The notes beneath the pieces were generated by a model. That model saw nothing but the letters and a program-made list of their open reading frames with translations, was not told where the DNA came from and searched no databases. Of a DNA stretch of 5,076 nt, positions 1 through 5,076 are shown one piece after another. The translations under genes and the position numbers were made by a program. This DNA comes from Candidatus Thorarchaeota archaeon (lineage in GTDB: Archaea > Asgardarchaeota > Thorarchaeia > Thorarchaeales > Thorarchaeaceae): contig JAEOSL010000169.1 of the NCBI GenBank assembly GCA_016840385.1, forward strand, positions 1 through 5,076, in the 5' to 3' direction. Within the stretch, counting starts at the first letter, position 1. The number at the start of each line of letters is the position of its first letter.

Positions 1-1563
1 CTTCCTGATGCTAGAAGGCTCACTCGCAATGAGATTCTTCGCACCCAGAGTGCAGTTAGAAAAGAGATAGGATCCTATACCAAACCACCAAGAACCCTCT
101 TTCTTGTGATTAGAAATCTCACAGCACTAATGCGAACGGTACATCTCTTGGAATTCATTGGTACGCAGGGCTTGATGCCAACTCAACGATATATCCAGGG
201 TATCTATGAAGAGATACGAAATAAGAAGACCTCAAAGGGTGTGCAAGATCTTGTTTCTAAGTCGGAGTTTCAGCAGTTCGAGTCATTACTCAATGCTCTG
301 ATATCAAAGGGGCACCGACATCCAAAGGCTGACTCGCTTCTTGAGATAGTCAGTGATCAATTATCGGTCAATCTGGATTCACGTATTCTGATTTTCACGC
401 GATTTCGTGATACTGCGGTGGAGGTCACTGAAACCTTAGACCAACTTGATGACGCACGAGTCAGTCGATTTGTTGGCCAAAGCTCGCGAGGAAAAGATAA
501 GGGCTTTAGTCAGAAGAAACAGGTCGAGGTTCTAGAAGGATTCAGAAATAATGAATTCAACATCTTAGTGGCTACACAGGTTGGAGAAGAAGGGTTGGAT
601 ATTCCAGAGTGCAATCTAGTCATTTTCTATGATTGTGTTCCATCAGTTGTACCCTATATTCAACGAAAGGGAAGAACAGGTCGTCGTGCACCTGGAAGAG
701 TTGTGATTTTTGTTGCAAAAGGAACTCACGATGAGTTCTACCATTGGTCGGTGATGAGTAAATTGAAGAAGATGCCGAAAGCTCTTGAAGAAGTAGAAGA
801 TAGCGAAATGGAGAAGCAGACAAGCCTTGAGGAGTTTGTTTCAGATGAACCTCAGGAAACCTCCGAACCTCTAATACCAATTGCACCCCAAAAGGAAGAT
901 GATAAGATTAAACTCATTGTAGATTCACGTGAACTACCAACAGCAGTAGCTCGTGAACTTGCTCGTTTGGATGTGCAAATTTCAGCTGAAACATTAGAGA
1001 TTGGAGATTATATTGCCTCAGAAGATGTTGCTATCGAGCGAAAGGAGTCAATGGACTTCATTCAATCTCTAATCGATGGGCGTCTCTTTGTACAACTTAG
1101 TGCCCTCCGCTCAGCATATCGTAGACCAGTCTTGATTATCGAGGGAGAACAGATTACTGGTTTACGCGCTGTTAATCCAGCTTCAATTTATGGAGCACTA
1201 GCATCAATCGCAATCAGAATTCAGATACCAATTCTCTGGACAAGGAATGCAGAAGAAACTGCCAATGTATTGTATCGCATTGCTCATCTTGAACAGGTGA
1301 CGTCAAGCAAACCCCTTCGGACCCGTTCAGGTGATAGTAAAGGCACTGATGCAGAAGCATTGGAATACATTCTGTCAGGTTTTCCCGGAGTAGATACTGT
1401 TACTTCGCGAGCATTACTCACAGAATTTGGCACACTTGAGAATATCTTCTCTTCAGACCAAAAAGACCTACAACGTGTGAAAGGAGTAGGTCCAAAAATC
1501 GCTGGAAGAATCAAACGTCTTCTTGGGAGAAAATATCCTGCTCATAAGGAAAAATCAGAGTGA
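1..1563 (+). CDS. hef: Hef: archaeal helicase/XPF-family fork nuclease, 5'-truncated
   Basis: The frame is open from base 1 to TGA at 1561-1563, giving 520 residues (numbered here from base 1). The GTG at 106 is an internal valine, not the start. Hef remodels and cuts stalled or branched replication forks. Residues 1-110 look like the insert/thumb region of the helicase. The second SF2 helicase lobe follows: motif IV near 128-138 (RILIFTRF), motif V at 187-201 (ILVATQVGEEGLDI) and motif VI at 221-229 (QRKGRTGRR). After an acidic linker (about 250-300) comes the XPF nuclease: VDSRE at 307-311, GDY at 335-337 and ERK at 346-348 with D352, so the GDXnERKX3D active site is intact. Tandem helix-hairpin-helix motifs end the protein (FPGV 461-464, VKGVGPKIAGRI 493-504). 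Family members are usually about 720-760 residues, so roughly 200-240 residues with the ATPase motifs I-III lie outside the window. FANCM/Mph1 proteins share the helicase part, but the intact nuclease motif favours Hef. Confidence 0.95.
   Translation, partial: LPDARRLTRNEILRTQSAVRKEIGSYTKPPRTLFLVIRNLTALMRTVHLLEFIGTQGLMPTQRYIQGIYEEIRNKKTSKGVQDLVSKSEFQQFESLLNALISKGHRHPKADSLLEIVSDQLSVNLDSRILIFTRFRDTAVEVTETLDQLDDARVSRFVGQSSRGKDKGFSQKKQVEVLEGFRNNEFNILVATQVGEEGLDIPECNLVIFYDCVPSVVPYIQRKGRTGRRAPGRVVIFVAKGTHDEFYHWSVMSKLKKMPKALEEVEDSEMEKQTSLEEFVSDEPQETSEPLIPIAPQKEDDKIKLIVDSRELPTAVARELARLDVQISAETLEIGDYIASEDVAIERKESMDFIQSLIDGRLFVQLSALRSAYRRPVLIIEGEQITGLRAVNPASIYGALASIAIRIQIPILWTRNAEETANVLYRIAHLEQVTSSKPLRTRSGDSKGTDAEALEYILSGFPGVDTVTSRALLTEFGTLENIFSSDQKDLQRVKGVGPKIAGRIKRLLGRKYPAHKEKSE
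817..840 (+). other. PIP-box-like motif in the Hef interdomain linker
   Basis: Residues 273-280 of the visible Hef read QTSLEEFV, in the acidic linker between the helicase and nuclease domains. This fits the PCNA-interacting pattern Q-x-x-L-x-x-F-aromatic except at the last position, where valine replaces the aromatic residue. The motif lies in a region predicted to be flexible, rich in E, D, S and P, as is usual for PIP boxes. Coupling of Hef to the sliding clamp is biologically reasonable, but this match rests on pattern alone. Confidence 0.4.
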
Positions 1564-1573
1564 GTAGATGGAA

Positions 1574-2260
1574 TTAGTATACCTTGGGGTTCTTTCCTTC
1601 GCCCCTACGATAAGCTTCTCTGAGCGCGTCAGTAATAGCGCGACTAACTTCCCAGTAATCCTGGTAATCCTTGTTCTTAAGACGAACTACACTGAGAATC
1701 CTGCGAAACACAACATAGAGCTTTGGATCAATCTCACATGCATCTCGAAGATTTTCCTTAGCTAACTCAAGACCCCTCATGTACAACTTGTCACGTTTTG
1801 TGAATTGATCTGCTATTTCCTGCACTTCATTCTCATCAGTAAAGGAGAGACCAAGGTTGCGCATTGTGGAAACAATATCAAGAGTCTTGTTCAAATCGTA
1901 TCCATTCCGCTCTTCGAGACCATCCATGTCACCTGTGGTGATGAATACGTTCTCAGCTGTAGCACGCCATAACTTTTGCATGATGTGGCTGTCACCATTT
2001 CCAGCTGGTTCATATCCGTCTTGGGCAACTAGACCGCATTTTTCAAGCTCTTTGATATGATATCTAACGGTCTGAGGTTTGACTTCTTTTTCAGGATCCT
2101 TTTCGGAAAGGAAATCAACTAGTTCAGAAGTAGACATGCGGCGGGCTCTCAAAGCATGGAGAATCTGTCTTCGATTCTCATCACTGAGAGCTTTGTAGGC
2201 ATCAATAGCTTGATCACCTGTAAGAATCTTAAGCGTATCCAACGGATTTGAGCCCTGCAT
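1574..2260 (-). CDS. ArsR-like winged-helix transcriptional regulator with helical C-terminal extension
   Basis: The 228-residue protein starts at ATG (complement of 2258-2260), with a GAGG ribosome-binding match 9 nt upstream, and ends at TAA. Residues about 18-105 form an ArsR-type winged helix: the opening helix has the SDENRRQILHAL pattern (26-37), and MSTSELVDFL (42-51) is the first HTH helix. PQTVRYHIKELEKCGLV (62-78) is the recognition helix, and the wing spans about 79-108. Residues about 115-228 are a charged, mostly helical extension that I do not recognise. It makes the protein about twice the length of a minimal ArsR protein and may dimerise or sense a ligand. No CXC-type metal site is present; the only cysteines are C75 and C175, so metal sensing is unlikely. 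The gene converges on hef and lies 115 bp downstream of a second winged-helix gene on the same strand. The target is unknown; DNA binding is an inference from the fold. Confidence 0.85.
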   Translation of the reverse strand: MQGSNPLDTLKILTGDQAIDAYKALSDENRRQILHALRARRMSTSELVDFLSEKDPEKEVKPQTVRYHIKELEKCGLVAQDGYEPAGNGDSHIMQKLWRATAENVFITTGDMDGLEERNGYDLNKTLDIVSTMRNLGLSFTDENEVQEIADQFTKRDKLYMRGLELAKENLRDACEIDPKLYVVFRRILSVVRLKNKDYQDYWEVSRAITDALREAYRRGEGKNPKVY

Positions 2261-2269
2261 GGAATGTTG

Positions 2270-2273
2270 CCTC
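2270..2273 (-). promoter_or_regulatory. Ribosome-binding site of the ArsR-like gene
   Basis: Read on the minus strand, GAGG lies 9 nt before the ATG at 2260. It is a short but correctly placed Shine-Dalgarno match and supports that start over later codons. Confidence 0.5.
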
Positions 2274-2277
2274 GTTT

Positions 2278-2305
2278 CTTAAATTTTAGAATCTAGAATA
2301 TTGTG
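2278..2305 (-). promoter_or_regulatory. Candidate archaeal promoter (TATA-like) for the ArsR-like gene
   Basis: This AT-rich stretch upstream of the ATG at 2260 contains, on the minus strand, ACAATATTC (2297-2305) and CTAAAATTTAAG (2278-2289). The first would place transcription initiation roughly 25 bp downstream, leaving a short leader that contains the GAGG site. The second would give a nearly leaderless transcript. It also contains TAGAAT twice at a 7-bp period (2287-2292 and 2294-2299). No clear BRE was identified. The call rests on position and composition only. Confidence 0.3.
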
Positions 2306-2316
2306 ACTCCACGACA

Positions 2317-2341
2317 GCTAATAGCCCATCAGGCTACTAGT
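2317..2341. repeat. Imperfect inverted repeat between the two regulator genes
   Basis: The arms TAGCC (2322-2326) and GGCTA (2332-2336) enclose a 5-nt loop. They are extended outward, past one A/C mismatch, by CTA (2318-2320) and TAG (2338-2340). It could be an operator for the ArsR-like gene downstream on the minus strand, or an RNA hairpin in readthrough transcripts from the small regulator. No U-run follows on either strand, so a classic intrinsic terminator is not supported. Confidence 0.4.
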
Positions 2342-2366
2342 GTCGATTCGTCAAGTTACGTTCTAT

Positions 2367-2387
2367 GTACCTGAATTATGCAGGTAC
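2367..2387 (-). repeat. Perfect 7-bp inverted repeat across the stop codon of the small regulator gene
   Basis: The arms GTACCTG (2367-2373) and CAGGTAC (2381-2387) flank a 7-nt spacer. On the minus-strand mRNA the first arm lies in the last codons (V-P-A), and the TAA stop (complement of 2376-2378) sits in the loop. A hairpin here could mark the 3' end or stabilise the transcript. No T-run follows it, so I do not call it an intrinsic terminator. Confidence 0.5.
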
Positions 2388-2621
2388 GTAGATCCATTGG
2401 CGCATGTCCTGTAGACAGGGTACACGCTTGATTAGTTGTTTCTTCAGAAGTTTTCTTAGTGCATATCGGACAGTCCTAGGTGCAAAAGATACTTTGTCGA
2501 GCAGTTGCTTTGGTGTTACACCATCTTGGCCGCTGCTTCTGAGAATGTCTAGGACAATCATTTGGCTCTTAGTAAGCTTCATGCTCTTGAGCTCTTCCTG
2601 AAGTTCGATGTCGCTCATCAT
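2376..2621 (-). CDS. Small winged-helix DNA-binding protein
   Basis: The 81-residue protein consists of almost nothing but one winged helix. An N-terminal helix (about 5-29, with KLTKSQMIVLDIL) is followed by the HTH: TPKQLLDKVSF (36-46) and the recognition helix APRTVRYALRKLLKKQLI (47-64). A short wing, RVPCLQDMRQWIYV (66-79), ends the protein. Such stand-alone winged-helix proteins are common in archaea as MarR- or ArsR-type regulators; the exact family and target are not recognised. Two adjacent ATGs (complement of 2619-2621 and 2616-2618) are possible starts. An AGG-containing purine stretch about 10 nt upstream fits either. The gene precedes the ArsR-like gene on the same strand and is divergent from the GlmU-like operon. 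That makes autoregulation or control of that operon plausible but unproven. Confidence 0.75.
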   Translation of the reverse strand: MMSDIELQEELKSMKLTKSQMIVLDILRSSGQDGVTPKQLLDKVSFAPRTVRYALRKLLKKQLIKRVPCLQDMRQWIYVPA

Positions 2622-2628
2622 TTTGTAT

Positions 2629-2640
2629 TTACCTTCCCTT
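2629..2640 (-). promoter_or_regulatory. Ribosome-binding region of the small winged-helix gene
   Basis: Read on the minus strand, AAGGGAAGGTAA lies just before the tandem ATG codons, with AGG about 10 nt from the first. It is a partial Shine-Dalgarno match and supports translation starting at 2621 or 2618. Confidence 0.4.
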
Positions 2641-2690
2641 TAAGTTGGGTTTTCTTGACTCGGGCACTTCTTTGCAGAAATTGCCTAAAT

Positions 2691-2728
2691 CAAACAAGTG
2701 TTTGTGTAACAAAGTTACTTATTAACTT
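2691..2728. promoter_or_regulatory. Cluster of three perfect inverted repeats in the divergent intergenic region
   Basis: Within 38 bp lie CAAACA-AG-TGTTTG (2691-2704), GTAAC-AAA-GTTAC (2706-2718) and AAGTTA-CTTAT-TAACTT (2712-2728). The last two overlap and share one half-site. On the minus strand the same stretch contains TTAATAAG, a weak TATA-like sequence that could serve the small regulator gene. The arrangement suggests operator sites for a dimeric winged-helix regulator, perhaps one of the two encoded next door. The repeats are seen directly; the regulatory role is inferred. Confidence 0.45.
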
Positions 2729-2832
2729 ATCGCCGTTTCTGGAGAAGGTGTCGCAGTCTGGGACCGCGATAGTTAACAATGTTAAGTCAGTATTGAAACG
2801 AAAAAACTGTTGTTTTAGCAAAGTCAGGGACC
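2707..2832. repeat. Two-part direct repeat with 67-bp period (boxes TAACAAWGTTA and AGTCWGGGACC)
   Basis: Box A reads TAACAAAGTTA at 2707-2717 and TAACAATGTTA at 2774-2784. Box B reads AGTCTGGGACC at 2755-2765 and AGTCAGGGACC at 2822-2832. Each pair matches at 10 of 11 positions, with one A/T change. Both pairs are displaced by exactly 67 bp, and A-to-B spacing is 48 bp in each unit. The sequence between the boxes does not align at that offset. This is either a repeated bipartite regulatory site or an old tandem duplication in which only functional islands remain. It sits upstream of the GlmU-like gene and of the divergent small regulator. Confidence 0.55.
2773..2785. promoter_or_regulatory. 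Inverted repeat TTAACA-A-TGTTAA, candidate operator
   Basis: This perfect 6-1-6 palindrome contains the second box A. Its core TAAC-N3-GTTA is the same as that of the palindrome at 2706-2718, so the two may be bound by the same protein. It lies about 135 bp before the GlmU-like start. Confidence 0.4.
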
Positions 2833-2919
2833 AATGGATGAAGAATGCTAATCAGAGGTGCAATCCTGATACCTACAAAGCCTTTAATGTCACAGAAGAC
2901 AGGGGAAGCTCGACTCACC
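2786..2919 (+). other. Leader region of the GlmU-like gene
   Basis: This 134-bp stretch contains the second box B (2822-2832) and a TATA-like CTTTAATG at 2882-2889 preceded by ACAAAGC, which could drive a short-leader transcript. A purine-rich GGGGA (2902-2906) lies 13 nt before the ATG, farther than is ideal for a Shine-Dalgarno site. I see no convincing gene, tRNA or riboswitch here. Confidence 0.3.
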
Positions 2920-4200
2920 ATGAAGAAGGCAGTCATAATGGCAGCCGGTGACTCCACTAGGATGTTACCGCTCTCTGCAAATCAACCAAAGCATCTCCTT
3001 CCAATAGCTGGAAAGCCATTGATTTTTCATACATTGGAAGCACTTCAAGAAGCAGGGATAACTGAAACCCTCATCATATACGGTTATCACAAGGATAAGC
3101 TAAGCGAGGCAATTGACTCCAGATCTTGGGGAAAGATGACTGTATCATATGTTCATCAAGAGAAGAGAAAAGGTACAGCTCATGCAGCAGGTTATGCTAG
3201 AGAGTTTATTGGTGATGATTCGTCAATTTTGATGAATGGAGACATTTTGATGGGGCCAAGGAGTTTTGAAGGTCTCATTTCATATCATCAGAAGGGAAAT
3301 TACGAAATGACTCTCTCAGTACGACCTGTTGAAGATCCCAGTGCGTATGGTGTCGTCGCTGTTGAAGATGGTAAAGCTGTCAAGTTAATCGAGAAACCCA
3401 CAAAGGACCAGATGGTGAGTAACCTGGTAAATGCAGGACTCTATGTTGTTGGTAAATCACTCATGGAAGCAATTACAAAGACTGAGCCTTCAAAGAGAGG
3501 AGAATATGAAATCACAGACTCCATTGAAATAATAATTGAGAGGGGGAACGTTGGAGGGTATTCACTACCTTCATGGTGGTTGGATATGGGAAGACCATGG
3601 GATTTGCTAGAAGCTAACAAGATGATTCAAAGCCAGCAAAAAGGTAAGATAGAGGGAACTGTGGAAGAAGGAGCAGTCATCAAGGGTGAAACTATCGTCA
3701 AAAAGGGTGCCTTCATCAAAGCTGGAGCATATATCGAAGGACCCGCTATAATTGGAGAAGATTCAGTAATTGGACCAAATTGCTACATCCGCGCACATAC
3801 TGCGATTGGAAACAATGTGAAGATAGGAAATGCTGTTGAGATTAAGAATAGTATAATCATGGACGGTACAAACATCGGTCATCTATCATATGTAGGTGAC
3901 TCGGTTATAGGAAGAGGTTCCAATTTTGGGGCAGGAACAATCACAGCAAACCTACGACATGATGATGGAGGTATCAGTGTCACTGTAAAAGGCAAACGAG
4001 TTTCTTCTGGAAGAAGAAAACTTGGAGCAATTATTGGGGATAACGTGAAAACAGGTATTGGAACTTCAATCTCAACGGGGGTAGTACTTCATCAGGGAGC
4101 AAGAACTGGAATTGGGGTTATCGTCGATAGAGATATCGAACCATTCAAGCTAGTGATTGCTAAACAGGATCAGAAAACAATAGACTTGGATAGAGAGTGA
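2920..4200 (+). CDS. glmU: Archaeal GlmU-like bifunctional sugar-1-phosphate nucleotidylyltransferase/acetyltransferase
   Basis: The 426-residue protein probably makes UDP-GlcNAc, by acetylating GlcN-1-P and then joining it to UTP; glucose-1-phosphate may also be a substrate. Residues 1-235 are the nucleotidyltransferase: signature AAGDSTRM (8-15), PKHLLP (23-28), GTAHA (85-89), NGD with metal ligand D108, EKP (158-160), NAG (171-173), GEYE (194-197) and second metal ligand D222. Residues about 243-410 are left-handed beta-helix hexapeptide repeats. GHLSYVGDSVIG (320-331) places H321 and Y324 at the positions of the catalytic His and its Tyr partner in bacterial GlmU acetyltransferase. N344 and GRRKLGAIIGD (364-374) complete the site as in archaeal bifunctional enzymes. 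ATG 2920 is chosen because MKKAVIMAAG is the family N-terminus; in-frame ATGs at 2887 and 2845 would add an atypical 11 or 36-residue-class extension (2845 adds 25). The stop overlaps the next gene. A dTDP-glucose pyrophosphorylase role cannot be excluded. Confidence 0.88.
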   Translation: MKKAVIMAAGDSTRMLPLSANQPKHLLPIAGKPLIFHTLEALQEAGITETLIIYGYHKDKLSEAIDSRSWGKMTVSYVHQEKRKGTAHAAGYAREFIGDDSSILMNGDILMGPRSFEGLISYHQKGNYEMTLSVRPVEDPSAYGVVAVEDGKAVKLIEKPTKDQMVSNLVNAGLYVVGKSLMEAITKTEPSKRGEYEITDSIEIIIERGNVGGYSLPSWWLDMGRPWDLLEANKMIQSQQKGKIEGTVEEGAVIKGETIVKKGAFIKAGAYIEGPAIIGEDSVIGPNCYIRAHTAIGNNVKIGNAVEIKNSIIMDGTNIGHLSYVGDSVIGRGSNFGAGTITANLRHDDGGISVTVKGKRVSSGRRKLGAIIGDNVKTGIGTSISTGVVLHQGARTGIGVIVDRDIEPFKLVIAKQDQKTIDLDRE

Positions 4201-5076
4201 ATATTTTGCCACCAACACAGGTTAGAGAGTTCAATTCAATAGTGAAAGACTCTAGCCGAGTTGATGTTCTCTTTGGATATTGCTATCCATCCACATATCG
4301 TGCTGGAATGACTGGTCTCGCATTACAGATTCTCTATTCAACCCTAAATGCAAGAGAGGATACATCTTGTGAACGATACTTCAGACATCAGACTCAATCT
4401 CCTGCAACTTCAATTGAATCCGGTAGGAAACTTAGGGATAATCATATTGTAGGATTTACTCTCACCTATGAGGAAGATATTCTCAATCTCATTCAGATGT
4501 TAGAAACGGGGAACATTCCAGTACTAGCAAAAAATCGTGGTGATGAAGACCCGATCATCATCGTGGGAGGCCCCGTTGTAAGCGCCAATCCAGAGCCATA
4601 TGTTGATTTCATTGATGCCTTTGTGATTGGAGAGGGAGACCTCGTTGTTCATGAGATAGTTGACAAGATTCGAGATGCGGAGTCGAGAGATGATGCAATC
4701 ATAGCACTATCTTTGCTTCATGGAATATATGTACCGTCAACAAATCCTGAGTCTGTGGGACGAAATGTGATAGAAAATCTTGATTCTCTTGAATACCCAG
4801 TAGCTCAGATTATACCCGATGTAGAAACTGGATCTAAATTGGAACCTGTCTTTGGAAAATCATTTTTGTTAGAGGTAACTCGTGGCTGTGGACATTCATG
4901 TAAGTTCTGCCTAGTCGGACATATCTGTCGACCAAGAAGAACACGGTCTTTAGCTAAATTGAAGGAACTTGTCAGCGTAGGGTTGGAGAATACTCCAGTA
5001 AAGAAAGTGTCTTTGATTGGTTCATCATTGGGAGACCTTGATGGTTTAGAAGATCTGGTGTGTTGGATTGTCGACC
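4197..5076 (+). CDS. B12-binding-like radical SAM protein, 3'-truncated
   Basis: The frame is open from GTG at 4197 to the window edge, giving 293 codons. A TAG at 4191-4193 limits the start, and the GTG shares GTGA with the upstream stop, so translational coupling is likely. TTG 4206 is a possible alternative start. Residues about 20-160 resemble the Rossmann-like cobalamin-binding region of COG1032 proteins: DVLFGYCYPSTYRAGM (23-38), then GGP (124-126) and GEGD (145-148). The classical DxHxxG cobalamin ligand motif is absent. The radical SAM core begins near 220, with C231, C235 and C238 in TRGCGHSCKFC, a CX3CX2C motif expected to bind the [4Fe-4S] cluster that cleaves SAM. The opening, with YPSTYRAGMTGLALQILY, resembles the uncharacterised radical SAM family TIGR03960, in which many bacterial members carry a fused DUF2344 domain. 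Whether that domain is present lies beyond the edge. The substrate is unknown. Confidence 0.88.
   Translation, partial: MNILPPTQVREFNSIVKDSSRVDVLFGYCYPSTYRAGMTGLALQILYSTLNAREDTSCERYFRHQTQSPATSIESGRKLRDNHIVGFTLTYEEDILNLIQMLETGNIPVLAKNRGDEDPIIIVGGPVVSANPEPYVDFIDAFVIGEGDLVVHEIVDKIRDAESRDDAIIALSLLHGIYVPSTNPESVGRNVIENLDSLEYPVAQIIPDVETGSKLEPVFGKSFLLEVTRGCGHSCKFCLVGHICRPRRTRSLAKLKELVSVGLENTPVKKVSLIGSSLGDLDGLEDLVCWIVD

Noticed and set aside
106..108. GTG as the start codon of Hef
   Set aside because: The frame is open upstream to base 1, and the preceding residues continue the Hef insert domain, so this is an internal valine.
620..886. 88-codon minus-strand frame inside hef
   Set aside because: It is antisense to helicase motif VI and the linker of a strongly supported gene, and its translation resembles no family.
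1284..1514. 76-codon minus-strand frame inside hef
   Set aside because: It is antisense to the helix-hairpin-helix region and has no independent coding signal.
1568..2060. Two plus-strand frames (1568-1765 and 1857-2060) opposite the ArsR-like gene
   Set aside because: Both are antisense to a clear winged-helix coding sequence, and their translations look like shadow reading.
2404..2601. 65-codon plus-strand frame opposite the small winged-helix gene
   Set aside because: The minus-strand reading gives a coherent winged helix; the plus-strand reading gives a Ser/Leu-rich sequence without a domain.
2791..2800. ATTGAAAC, resembling the end of many archaeal CRISPR repeats
   Set aside because: It occurs once, with no regularly spaced repeats or spacers around it.
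2730..2880. Possible structured RNA or tRNA in the GlmU-like leader
   Set aside because: There is no T-loop GTTCRA motif, acceptor stem or CCA-proximal pairing, and only short local hairpins are visible, such as ATCAG/CTGAT at 2851-2870.
2845..2919. Upstream ATGs (2845 and 2887) as the start of the GlmU-like protein
   Set aside because: They add 25 or 11 residues before MKKAVIMAAG, which is the normal N-terminus of this fold. The added residues show no signal peptide or conserved motif.
2562..2951. 129-codon plus-strand open frame across the divergent intergenic region
   Set aside because: It starts antisense to the small winged-helix gene and ends inside the GlmU-like gene. It has no recognisable domain and would cover the regulatory repeats.

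Overview
The window most likely comes from an archaeon. The main evidence is the first gene, which encodes Hef, a fused helicase and XPF-type nuclease known from archaea. An archaeal-type GlmU-like sugar-1-phosphate nucleotidylyltransferase and two winged-helix regulators of archaeal style support this. The DNA is moderately AT-rich and tightly packed with genes. The exact lineage (a euryarchaeal or Asgard-like genome are both possible) cannot be settled from this sequence.

Layout. Bases 1-1563 (+) hold the C-terminal 520 residues of Hef, cut by the left edge. It converges, with only a 10-bp gap, on a minus-strand gene (1574-2260) for a 228-residue ArsR-like winged-helix regulator. Upstream of that gene on the same strand, after 115 bp containing two inverted repeats, lies a second and smaller winged-helix protein (2376-2621). 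A 298-bp intergenic region (2622-2919) separates this small regulator from the divergent plus-strand gene for the GlmU-like enzyme (2920-4200). The last gene, a radical SAM protein with an N-terminal B12-binding-like region, starts at a GTG that overlaps the GlmU-like stop codon. It runs off the right edge (4197-5076).

How the parts relate. Hef is a replication-fork repair enzyme and has no evident functional link to its neighbours. The GlmU-like enzyme probably makes UDP-GlcNAc or a related nucleotide sugar for glycans. It is translationally coupled to the radical SAM gene, but the sequence gives no clear metabolic link between the two. The two regulators may control each other or the divergent operon.

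The most unusual feature is in the 2622-2919 region. Two different 11-bp boxes, TAACAAWGTTA and AGTCWGGGACC, each occur twice with the same 67-bp displacement (48 bp from box to box within each unit). Several perfect inverted repeats also cluster there. This looks like a repeated two-part regulatory element or a decayed tandem duplication. Nothing in the window forms a complete new defence or mobile system. There is no CRISPR array, insertion sequence, tRNA or rRNA that I can support.
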